Shown here: positions 42,720 to 50,014 of the stretch, in pieces
How the letters are laid out: each line of letters opens with the position of its first letter
How positions within the stretch are numbered: the stretch's first letter is position 1
NCBI RefSeq assembly: GCF_001677335.1
Contig: NZ_LZYB01000004.1
Span: forward strand, 62,001 to 126,000
Direction of reading: 5' to 3'
Origin: Erythrobacter dokdonensis DSW-74
Lineage (GTDB): Bacteria > Pseudomonadota > Alphaproteobacteria > Sphingomonadales > Sphingomonadaceae
DNA length: 64,000 bases
Program-made: the position numbers and the translations under genes
Notes under the pieces: generated by a model
What the model was told of the DNA's origin: nothing
Seen by the model: only the letters and a program-made list of their open reading frames with translations
Databases searched by the model: none

Positions 42720-42956
42720 TCAGCCCTCGTCGATCGTGCCGATCAGGTCGCCGACCTTGTAGACCGCGCCTTCCTCGCCCGTCGGGTGAATGATGCCGCT
42801 GGCCTGGGCTTCGATCTCGGTCGTGCTCTTGTCGGTCTCGACAGTATAGATGATCTCGCCCTTCTCGACACGCTCGCCATCGCCGAACATCCATTCGACG
42901 AGAGTCATTTCAACAGCGCTCATGCCGAGCTTGGGGATACGGATTTCGGATGCCAT
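42720..42956 (-). CDS. free-standing lipoyl/biotinyl carrier protein
   Basis: A single lipoyl domain of 78 aa with the modification site K43 in VETDKSTTEIEA. The sequence DK-A/S matches a lipoyl rather than a biotin site. It directly follows the E1 beta gene (TAAATG). No E2 catalytic core or peripheral binding domain is fused to it or encoded nearby, so it would act as a mobile acyl carrier, somewhat like GcvH, between E1 and an unknown acceptor. Confidence 0.9.
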   Translation of the reverse strand: MASEIRIPKLGMSAVEMTLVEWMFGDGERVEKGEIIYTVETDKSTTEIEAQASGIIHPTGEEGAVYKVGDLIGTIDEG

Positions 42957-43943
42957 TTAGAGTTTCCCCATCGAGGCCTTGATCTGTTCGACAATCTGCG
43001 GCTTGGTCGGGATCCAGGCCTGTTCCAGGTGCGAGGCGAAGGGCACGGCAGAGAAAGTTCCGCCGATCCGCCGCACCGGGCCTTTCAGATCGTCCCAGCA
43101 CTTTTCCTGGATATTCGCGGCAAGCTCCGCGCCGGTGCCGAAGGGACGCACGGCTTCGTGCAAGGTCAGCGCGCGGCCGGTCTTGCGGACGCTCGCCAGC
43201 ACGGTCGCCTCGTCATAGGGGGCGATGGTGCGCAGGTCGACGACCTCCACCGAAATGCCTTCCTTCTCGAGGTCTGCCGCCACATCGAGCGCATCCAGCA
43301 CAGTGCGGCCATAGGTGATGATCGAGATGTCCGTGCCCTCGCGGGCAATCGCCGCCTTGCCGAGCGGGACGCGGTAGCCCGGGCCGGGGTCTTCGGCCTT
43401 GAGGCCGTAGCACAGGATGTTCTCGATGAAGATCACCGGATCATTGGCGTCGATGCTCGCCCGCATCAGCCCGCGCGCGTCCGCCGGGTTGGACGGAGTG
43501 ACGACGTGGATGCCCGCAACGTGCGCAAACCACGCTTCCAGCATGTCGGAGTGCTGCCCGCCGAAACCGACACCGACGCCGGTGGTGGTGCGGATCACGA
43601 TCGGGCACGGGGTCTGACCGCCCGACATGAAGCGCAGCTTGGCCGCGTGGTTGACGATCTGGTCCATGCACACGCCGACGAAGTTCATCAGCATGATTTC
43701 GGCAATCGGACGCTGCCCGGCGAGCGCGGCACCGACGGCGGCACCGATAATCGCCGTTTCCGAAATCGGCGTCGCGCGGATGCGGTGTTCGCCGTATTTC
43801 TCGGTGAGGCCGGCGGTGACCTTGAACACGCCCCCGCCCTGCTTGGCGGATACGTCCTCGCCGAGGCAGAACACACCCGGATCTTCGGCCATAGCCTCGT
43901 CGATCGCGAGGTTCAGCGCCTGGGTCATGGTGATCTGGGCCAT
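42957..43943 (-). CDS. 2-oxoacid/acetoin dehydrogenase E1, beta subunit
   Basis: A transketolase-like beta subunit of 328 aa (LGEDVSAKQGGGVFKVT, FGGQHSDMLEAWFAH, VVDLRTIAPYDE). Together with the alpha subunit it forms the thiamine-diphosphate E1 that decarboxylates a 2-oxoacid or cleaves an alpha-hydroxyketone and loads the acyl group on lipoate. Closest in style to AcoB/PdhB. Starts in the stop codon of the alpha gene (TGATG). Confidence 0.92.
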   Translation of the reverse strand: MAQITMTQALNLAIDEAMAEDPGVFCLGEDVSAKQGGGVFKVTAGLTEKYGEHRIRATPISETAIIGAAVGAALAGQRPIAEIMLMNFVGVCMDQIVNHAAKLRFMSGGQTPCPIVIRTTTGVGVGFGGQHSDMLEAWFAHVAGIHVVTPSNPADARGLMRASIDANDPVIFIENILCYGLKAEDPGPGYRVPLGKAAIAREGTDISIITYGRTVLDALDVAADLEKEGISVEVVDLRTIAPYDEATVLASVRKTGRALTLHEAVRPFGTGAELAANIQEKCWDDLKGPVRRIGGTFSAVPFASHLEQAWIPTKPQIVEQIKASMGKL

Positions 43944-44911
43944 CAGGCGGTCTCCTCCAGCACGTCCTTGTAGATTTCGTCGGTATCCGGCAGCGGCGCG
44001 GCCAATGCGTGTTCGACCGCCGCGTTGATCTGCGCGTCGATATCGGCAACGATGGCGTCCAGCTCTTCCTCGGTGAACTGGTGCTCCAGCATCACCTTGC
44101 GCAGCTTGGGCAGCGGGTCTTCGGCCTTCATTTCCGCGATGTGTTCGGGCGGCATGTAGCTGAAATCCGAGCCGAAGAAGTGGCCCATCATGCGGTAGCA
44201 CATGGCCTCGACCAGCGTCGGGCCTTCACCGCGCCGTGCACGGTCGACCGCTTCCTTCACCGCCGGGTAGATCTGGTTGACGTCGTTCCCGTCGACCGTC
44301 ACGCCCGGCATTCCGTAACCCGCCGCGCGGGACGCAATGTTGGGGCTGTCGGTGTGATCGGCGTAGGCCGTGTGCTCGCCGTAGCGGTTGTTCTGGCACA
44401 GGAACACGACGGGGAGCTTGTAGAGCTGGGCCATGTTCATTGCTTCGTGGAAGCCGCCGATATTGGCCGCGCCGTCCCCGAAGCTCACCAGCGTCACGCG
44501 CCCGTCGCCGTTATTCTGGCTCGCCATGGCAAGCCCGTTGGCGATCGGCAAGCCCGAACCAACCACGCCGGTCGTTACCATGATGCCGGTTTCGGGATCG
44601 GTGATGTGCATGGTGCCGCCCTTGCCCTTGCAAGTGCCGGTCGCCTTGCCGAGGCATTCGCCCCACCACTTCTCCATCGGGATGCCCTTGGCGGTCTGCT
44701 CGCCCTGTCCGCGGTAGGTGCAGACGACGTAATCGTCCTTCTCGAGCGCCGCCATCGCGGCCGCCGAGACCAGCTCCTGCCCGCGCACGCAGTAATACAT
44801 CACCGCGACCTTGCCGCCCATCAGCAGCTCGCGGAACTTCTCGTCGGTGCGGTTCACCTTCATCGTGCGGGTGTAGATGTCGAGCAGCTTGTCGCGGTCG
44901 ATCTGCGCCAT
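43943..44911 (-). CDS. 2-oxoacid/acetoin dehydrogenase E1, alpha subunit
   Basis: A protein of 322 aa with the thiamine-diphosphate motif running from G145-D146-G147 to N174-N175 (about 30 residues). The layout RGQELVSAAAMAAL ... YRGQGEQTAKG resembles AcoA of acetoin dehydrogenase and PDH E1 alpha; the GHFFGSDFSYMP stretch differs from the HSxSD loop of PDH. Substrate not deducible. Second gene after the SDR at 45699. Confidence 0.92.
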   Translation of the reverse strand: MAQIDRDKLLDIYTRTMKVNRTDEKFRELLMGGKVAVMYYCVRGQELVSAAAMAALEKDDYVVCTYRGQGEQTAKGIPMEKWWGECLGKATGTCKGKGGTMHITDPETGIMVTTGVVGSGLPIANGLAMASQNNGDGRVTLVSFGDGAANIGGFHEAMNMAQLYKLPVVFLCQNNRYGEHTAYADHTDSPNIASRAAGYGMPGVTVDGNDVNQIYPAVKEAVDRARRGEGPTLVEAMCYRMMGHFFGSDFSYMPPEHIAEMKAEDPLPKLRKVMLEHQFTEEELDAIVADIDAQINAAVEHALAAPLPDTDEIYKDVLEETA

Positions 44912-44934
44912 GGTTTATCGCCTTGCTTGGGGGG

Positions 44935-45699
44935 TTAGAACTGGACGCGCTGGGTGAAGCCGCCGTCCACCACGATGTTCGCGCCGGTCATGTAGGGCAC
45001 CGCCGGGCTCGCCACGAAGACGATCGCCTTGGCGACCTCGACCGGTTCGCCGAAACGGCCCGTTGGCATCTTGGCGAGGGTCGCGTCGAACAGCGGCTTC
45101 ATGTGCTCCTCGATCACTTCCCAGTTGCCGCCCTTGTAATAGACCGCGCCGGGGCTGACCGTGTTCACCCGGATACCCTTGGCGGCCATCGCCTGCGAAA
45201 GCTGCGAGGCATAGGTGATCAGCGCGGCCTTGATCGCGTTGAAGGGGTTGGGGGCGATGAAGGTTTCGAGCGCGGCGGTGGAGGACAGCATCACGATCGA
45301 GCCGGTGCCCGAGGCTTCGAGGTAAGGGGTGAGCGTTTCGACCGCATAGGCCGCGCCCTTGAGGTCCATGTCGAGGCAGGCCTGCCAGTCCCCCGCCCCG
45401 CCGGTGCCCGAGGCGCTCGCGGTGTGGACGAAGATATCGCAGCCGCCCAGTTCCTTGACGGCCTTTTCGAGCCACGCCTGATAGGCTTCGGTGCCCGAGG
45501 CCATGTCGAACACCTCGGCAAACACCTTGCCGGGGCCAGCGGCATCGATTTCGGCCTTCGCGGCCTCGATCTTGTCTTCCTTGCGCGAGAAGAAAGCGAC
45601 GTCAGCGCCTTCGGCGGCAAACAGCTTCAGGGATTGCAGCCCAAGGCCATGCGCCCCGCCGTTCATGATGACCTTCTTGCCCTTGAGTCCCAGATCCAT
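44935..45699 (-). CDS. SDR family protein with Phe in place of catalytic Tyr
   Basis: An SDR of 254 aa: GGAHGLG loop at 14-20, S139/S140, VNTVSPG and VVDGG, but the YxxxK motif reads F153-x3-K157 (PNPFNAIKAAL; codon TTC). NNAG is replaced by HTAS. Loss of the Tyr should impair normal hydride transfer, so it may be a dehydratase/isomerase-like or regulatory SDR. ATG at 45699 after GGGGAGAGGCGCT. First gene of the operon with the E1 subunits. Confidence 0.88.
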   Translation of the reverse strand: MDLGLKGKKVIMNGGAHGLGLQSLKLFAAEGADVAFFSRKEDKIEAAKAEIDAAGPGKVFAEVFDMASGTEAYQAWLEKAVKELGGCDIFVHTASASGTGGAGDWQACLDMDLKGAAYAVETLTPYLEASGTGSIVMLSSTAALETFIAPNPFNAIKAALITYASQLSQAMAAKGIRVNTVSPGAVYYKGGNWEVIEEHMKPLFDATLAKMPTGRFGEPVEVAKAIVFVASPAVPYMTGANIVVDGGFTQRVQF

Positions 45700-45916
45700 A
45701 GCGCCTCTCCCCGGCTTTTGGTTGTGGGAAGAGGGGATAGCCGAGGCTGGGAGCGGGGCGTATCGTCAATTTTGTTGGGATGGGGAGTATTGAAGTCCAT
45801 GGGTCGCGAGGCAACCACAAGCTCGACTGCCCTCGAATAGCGGAGCGATAGGGTGCACAAAAACACGCGCCCGCAGGTGCCCGGAACGTAGCGCAGTGGA
45901 GGAATGGCACCGAGGA

Positions 45917-45938
45917 CGCTCGCACGGAGGTGCGAGCG
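45917..45938. repeat. hairpin in the gap before the tRNA
   Basis: A 9-bp perfect stem, CGCTCGCAC (45917-45925) and GTGCGAGCG (45930-45938), loop GGAG. No T-run. The 277-base gap 45700-45976 holds this, the next hairpin, and no credible gene. Confidence 0.5.
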
Positions 45939-45952
45939 AAACCGCAAGGACT

Positions 45953-45979
45953 CCATTTCCGGCCTTCAGCCGGAAATGG
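45953..45979 (-). repeat. hairpin at the 3' end of tRNA-Thr
   Basis: An 11-bp perfect stem (45953-45963 with 45969-45979, loop of 5) that includes the encoded CCA of the tRNA. On the minus strand it directly follows the mature tRNA and could serve in 3' processing or termination. Confidence 0.5.
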
Positions 45980-46051
45980 TGCTGCTGGGGAGGATTGAAC
46001 TCCCGACCTCACCCTTACCAAGGGTGCGCTCTACCACTGAGCTACAGCAGC
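45977..46051 (-). tRNA. tRNA-Thr (anticodon GGT)
   Basis: Read on the minus strand: acceptor GCTGCTG pairing with CAGCAGC, discriminator A and encoded CCA; D-arm GCTCAGTGGTAGAGC; anticodon loop TTGGTAA in a CACCC/GGGTG stem; T-arm with GTTCAATC. GGT decodes ACC (Thr). Length 75 with CCA. Confidence 0.96.
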
Positions 46052-46140
46052 GCCGGAAACAGGCGCGCCCTATTGTCGCGCCGCCTCGCATTGTCAAGCG
46101 AAGGCTTGAGACCGCGCGACATATCTGCAAGGCGTTTCGC

Positions 46141-46299
46141 ATGAGTGAAGAGCCCCGCAAGAATCTTTCCCGCGAGGAGCGTCTCGCAGCCAAGCTGCGC
46201 GAAAATCTGCGCCGCAGGAAGGCGCAAGCTCGTGCCTTGAGCGATTCGGATGCGGCAAATGCAACGGAATCGCTTCCCAATCCGGCCAGCGAAAGCTAA
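46141..46299 (+). CDS. small charged hypothetical protein
   Basis: A protein of 52 aa, rich in Arg, Lys and Glu (SREERLAAKLRENLRRRKAQAR), likely a single helix. ATG at 46141 lies 35 bases before the gpmA start region ends. Similar short basic proteins occur in this group of bacteria; role unknown, possibly nucleic-acid binding. No strong ribosome site. Confidence 0.6.
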   Translation: MSEEPRKNLSREERLAAKLRENLRRRKAQARALSDSDAANATESLPNPASES

Positions 46300-46334
46300 C
46301 CCCGCGCGCTCCAACGCTGAAGACGAAAGCCGCA

Positions 46335-47021
46335 ATGCCCAAGCTCATCCTCGTCCGCCACGGCCAGAGCCAGTGGAACCTTGAAAACCGCTTCACCGGC
46401 TGGTGGGATGTCGATCTCACCGATCAGGGTGTAGCCGAAGCCGTCGCGGCTGGCGCGCTGCTGAAAGACAAGGACGTGCTGCCGTCGCGAGCCTTCACCT
46501 CGCTCCAGACCCGTGCGATCAAGACGCTGCACCTGGCGCTGGAAGCCGCAGGCCGGCTGTGGATCCCCGAGACCAAGGACTGGCGCCTGAACGAACGCCA
46601 CTATGGCGGCCTCACCGGTCTCGACAAGCAGGAAACCCGCGAGAAGCACGGCGATGAACAGGTGCATATCTGGCGCCGCAGCTTTGACGTGCCGCCGCCG
46701 CCGCTGGAGGCGGGCAGCGCCTATGATCTCGCCAGTGACCCGCGCTATGCGGGGATCCCGATCCCCAACACCGAAAGCCTCAAGCTGACGATTGAGCGCG
46801 TGCTGCCCTATTGGGAAAGCGCCATCCTGCCGGTGCTGGCCAGCGGCGAGACGGTGATCATCTCGGCTCACGGCAACTCCCTGCGCGCGCTGGTCAAGCA
46901 CCTGTCGGGCATATCCGACGAGGACATTACGGGCCTCGAGATTCCCACCGGCCAGCCGATCATCTATGAATTCGACGATGCTATGGTGCCGGGCGAGCGG
47001 TACTATCTGAAGGACGCATGA
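46335..47021 (+). CDS. gpmA: 2,3-bisphosphoglycerate-dependent phosphoglycerate mutase
   Basis: A glycolytic mutase of 228 aa. The phosphohistidine motif [10 protein letters not shown] has H9; [21 protein letters not shown] and [10 protein letters not shown] complete the active site. It interconverts 3- and 2-phosphoglycerate in the cytoplasm. First of eight genes with overlapping junctions; its stop overlaps the purE start (ATGA). Confidence 0.97.
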   Translation: MPKLILVRHGQSQWNLENRFTGWWDVDLTDQGVAEAVAAGALLKDKDVLPSRAFTSLQTRAIKTLHLALEAAGRLWIPETKDWRLNERHYGGLTGLDKQETREKHGDEQVHIWRRSFDVPPPPLEAGSAYDLASDPRYAGIPIPNTESLKLTIERVLPYWESAILPVLASGETVIISAHGNSLRALVKHLSGISDEDITGLEIPTGQPIIYEFDDAMVPGERYYLKDA

Positions 47022-47512
47022 TGGAAGTGACCGGGGGACGCGTCGCGATCGTGATGGGCAGCCAGTCCGACTGGCCGACCATGAAATGCGCTGCCGAGGT
47101 GCTCGACGAGCTCGAAGTGCCCTACGAGGCGCGGATCGTCTCGGCCCACCGTACCCCCGATCGCATGACCGCCTTCGCCAAGGGTGCGGAGGGCGAAGGC
47201 TTCGACGTCATCATCGCAGGCGCGGGCGGCGCGGCGCATCTGCCGGGCATGATCGCCAGCATGACACACCTGCCGGTGCTGGGCGTTCCGGTGCAGTCCA
47301 GGGCGCTGTCGGGCATGGATAGCCTGCTCTCGATCGTGCAGATGCCCGCCGGAATTCCGGTCGGCACGCTGGCAATCGGCGAGGCCGGGGCGAAGAACGC
47401 CGGGCTGATGGCGGCCGCAATCCTTGCGCTGGGCGACAAGGAGCTGTCCGAACGCCTGCAGGACTGGCGCGCCGCGAAAAGCGGTGCCGTCGGCGAGTTT
47501 CCGGAAGACTGA
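47018..47512 (+). CDS. purE: N5-carboxyaminoimidazole ribonucleotide mutase
   Basis: A protein of 164 aa with MGSQSD (13-18), VSAHRTP (41-47) and [13 protein letters not shown], the PurE signature. It converts N5-CAIR to CAIR in purine synthesis, partner of purK next to it (TGATG junction). ATG at 47018 or 47021. Confidence 0.97.
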   Translation: MMEVTGGRVAIVMGSQSDWPTMKCAAEVLDELEVPYEARIVSAHRTPDRMTAFAKGAEGEGFDVIIAGAGGAAHLPGMIASMTHLPVLGVPVQSRALSGMDSLLSIVQMPAGIPVGTLAIGEAGAKNAGLMAAAILALGDKELSERLQDWRAAKSGAVGEFPED

Positions 47513-48579
47513 TGCTGCCGCCCGGCTCCACCATTGGTATTCTCGGCGGCGGCCAGCTCGGCCGGATGATGGCCATGGCCGCGATGCAGCTCGGCTATCG
47601 CTGCATCGCCTACGCCCCGCCGGGCGACAATGTCGCTGCGGACGCCTGCGCGGACATCTTCGAAAAGGGCTGGGGTGACCGCGTGGCACTCGCCGCCTTC
47701 GCGGCCAAGTGCGACGTGGTAACCTGGGAGTTCGAGAACGTCCCGCTTTCAGCAGTCGCGGCGATCTCCGGCAACCTGCTCGCTTGCCCGCCCCGCGCGC
47801 TCGAAGTGGCGCAGGATCGTCTGAACGAAAAGGGCTTTATTGCCCAGCTCGGCGGCACCTCGGCGCCCTATACCCGGGTCGAGAGCGACGAGGACTTCGT
47901 CCGCGCTCTCAACGCAGTCGGCACCCCCGGCATCCTGAAAACCGCCCGCGATGGCTATGACGGCAAGGGCCAGTGGCGCATCGCCTCGGACCGCGAGGCG
48001 AGCGGCGTGCGCTTCCCCGGCAAGCCCTGCATCTATGAAGGGCTGGTCGCCTTCGAAGCCGAGTTCTCGGTCATTCTCGTGCGCAGCCGTGAGGGCGAGG
48101 TGCGATTCTGGGATTCGACCGCCAACCGGCACGAGGGCGGGATGCTGGCGCAATCGGTTCTGCCGGCGGGCGCGCTGATCGAGGCGCAGGTGCCTCAGGC
48201 GCGCGAACTCGCCGCCAAGACCGCGCAGGCACTGGGCTATGTCGGGGTGCTGACGCTCGAATTCTTCGCGACGAAGGGTGGCCCGGTGTTCAACGAGATG
48301 GCCCCGCGCGTGCACAATTCCGGCCACTGGACGATCGAGGGCGCGGCCACCAGCCAGTTCGAAAACCACATCCGCGCCATTTGCGGCCTGCCGCTGGGCG
48401 GCACCGCGACGCGCTTTGCCAGCATCGACATGCGCAATATCGTCGGCGAAGATGCGCTGTCAGCGCACACTATCCTTGCCGAGGCGGGCGAGCCGCACCT
48501 GCACCTCTACGGCAAGCGCGAGGCGCGCGAGGGGCGCAAGATGGGCCATGTCACCCGCGTGGGGCATTCGCTCAAGTGA
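47512..48579 (+). CDS. purK: N5-carboxyaminoimidazole ribonucleotide synthase
   Basis: An ATP-grasp enzyme of 355 aa: LGGGQLGRM at 11-19, KTARDGYDGKGQW, and NEMAPRVHNSGHWT. It makes N5-CAIR from AIR, bicarbonate and ATP. Its stop lies in the GTG start of folA (GTGA). Confidence 0.97.
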   Translation: MLPPGSTIGILGGGQLGRMMAMAAMQLGYRCIAYAPPGDNVAADACADIFEKGWGDRVALAAFAAKCDVVTWEFENVPLSAVAAISGNLLACPPRALEVAQDRLNEKGFIAQLGGTSAPYTRVESDEDFVRALNAVGTPGILKTARDGYDGKGQWRIASDREASGVRFPGKPCIYEGLVAFEAEFSVILVRSREGEVRFWDSTANRHEGGMLAQSVLPAGALIEAQVPQARELAAKTAQALGYVGVLTLEFFATKGGPVFNEMAPRVHNSGHWTIEGAATSQFENHIRAICGLPLGGTATRFASIDMRNIVGEDALSAHTILAEAGEPHLHLYGKREAREGRKMGHVTRVGHSLK

Positions 48580-49076
48580 ATCCCGAAATCGTCCTGATCT
48601 ATGCCCGCGCCGCCAATGGCGCGATCGGGAATGAAGGCGACCTGCCATGGCGCCTGCCCGCCGACCTCAGGCGCTTCAAGGCGCTCACCATTGGCAAGCC
48701 GATGGTGATGGGCCGCAAGACCTTCGAGAGCCTGCCCGGCCTCTTGCCCGGGCGCCGCCACATCGTGCTCTCGCGCCGCGACTGCTTTACCGCCGAGGGC
48801 GCGGAGATGGCCGGTTCGGTCAAGGAGGCACTCGCACTGGCGGCCGAAGGCAACGAGAGCGACGAGGTCGCCATCATTGGCGGCGCGGCGATCTATGACG
48901 TGTTCATGCCGCTCGCGCGCCGGATCGAACTGACCCAGATCCACGCCGATTATCCGGGCGACACATTCATGGCCGAGCCGGGCCGCGACTGGGCGCTGAC
49001 CGCGCGCGAGGATCATGCGGCTGAGGGCGAGCACCCCGCCTTCTCGTTCCTGACCTATCGCCGGGGACAGGGCTGA
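48576..49076 (+). CDS. folA: dihydrofolate reductase
   Basis: A protein of 166 aa, GTG start overlapping the purK stop. Acidic active residue D30 (LPWRLPADLRRF), MGRKTFES at 45-52, and IIGGAAIYDVF are DHFR hallmarks. It reduces dihydrofolate with NADPH. Stop overlaps the ribF start (TGATG). Confidence 0.95.
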   Translation: MNPEIVLIYARAANGAIGNEGDLPWRLPADLRRFKALTIGKPMVMGRKTFESLPGLLPGRRHIVLSRRDCFTAEGAEMAGSVKEALALAAEGNESDEVAIIGGAAIYDVFMPLARRIELTQIHADYPGDTFMAEPGRDWALTAREDHAAEGEHPAFSFLTYRRGQG

Positions 49077-50014
49077 TGCGCTGGCTCGATCACCGCAATG
49101 CGATCCCTGCCGCGCTGCGCGGCGCGGTCATCGCGCTCGGCAATTTCGACGGGTTCCACCGCGGGCATCAGGCGGTCGCGGGCGAGGCGATCCGCTGGGC
49201 GCAGGCCGAGGGCCGCCCTTCGATCATCGCCACCTTCGATCCGCACCCGGTGCGCTTCTTCCGCCCCGACGTGCCGCCGTTCCGTCTGACGACGCTCGAA
49301 CAGCGACAGGAACTCTATCTGGCCGCGGGCGCGACCGCGATGCTGGTGTTCCACTTCGATGCCGAGCTGGCCGGAACGAGCGCGGAGGACTTCATCCGTA
49401 CCATCCTGATCGACCGCTTCGGCGCGCACGGGGTCGTGACGGGGGGTGATTTCACCTTCGGCAAGGGCGCCAAGGGCAATGTCGAGCTGCTGCGCACCCT
49501 GGGCGCGGAACTGGGCCTGAAATCCCGCGTGGTCGAAGCGGTGGCGGAGGGAGGCGAGATCGTCTCCTCCAGCCGCATTCGGCAGGCGCTGCGTGACGGC
49601 GACCCGCAGCTGGCGGCGCGGCTGCTCACCCGCCACTTCGCCATCAGGGGCATTGTCGAGCACGGCGACAAGCGCGGGCGCACCATCGGCTATCCCACCG
49701 CCAACCTCGCGATCGACAACTACCTGCGTCCCAAGTACGGCATCTACGCCGTGACGGGCCGGATTCTGGCGACCGGTCAACTGCTCCATGGCGCAGCCAA
49801 TATCGGCATCCGCCCGCAGTTCGAGCCACCCAAGGAGCTGCTCGAGCCCTATTTCTTCGACTTTTCGGGTGACCTGTATGGGCAGGAGATCGAAGTCGCC
49901 TTCCACCACTACCTGCGCGGCGAGGCGAAGTTCGACAGCCTCGAGGCGCTGATCGAACAGATGGACAAGGATTGCGCCGAGGCCCGCCGCCTTCTAAGCG
50001 CGCAGCCGCTATGA
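49076..50014 (+). CDS. ribF: bifunctional riboflavin kinase / FAD synthetase
   Basis: A protein of 312 aa: N-terminal FMN adenylyltransferase (LGNFDGFHRGHQAV at 21-34, TFDPHPVRFF) and C-terminal riboflavin kinase (GRTIGYPTANLAI). It makes FMN and FAD. Overlaps ileS by 4 bases (ATGA). Confidence 0.96.
   Translation: MRWLDHRNAIPAALRGAVIALGNFDGFHRGHQAVAGEAIRWAQAEGRPSIIATFDPHPVRFFRPDVPPFRLTTLEQRQELYLAAGATAMLVFHFDAELAGTSAEDFIRTILIDRFGAHGVVTGGDFTFGKGAKGNVELLRTLGAELGLKSRVVEAVAEGGEIVSSSRIRQALRDGDPQLAARLLTRHFAIRGIVEHGDKRGRTIGYPTANLAIDNYLRPKYGIYAVTGRILATGQLLHGAANIGIRPQFEPPKELLEPYFFDFSGDLYGQEIEVAFHHYLRGEAKFDSLEALIEQMDKDCAEARRLLSAQPL

Noticed and set aside
42519..43973. Open frame of 484 codons on the plus strand
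   Set aside because: Antisense to the lipoyl and E1 beta genes; no recognisable domain.
45896..46144. Short plus-strand frame across the tRNA region
   Set aside because: It reads through the antisense of tRNA-Thr (SRPHPYQGCALPLSYSS-type text), a known source of spurious proteins.
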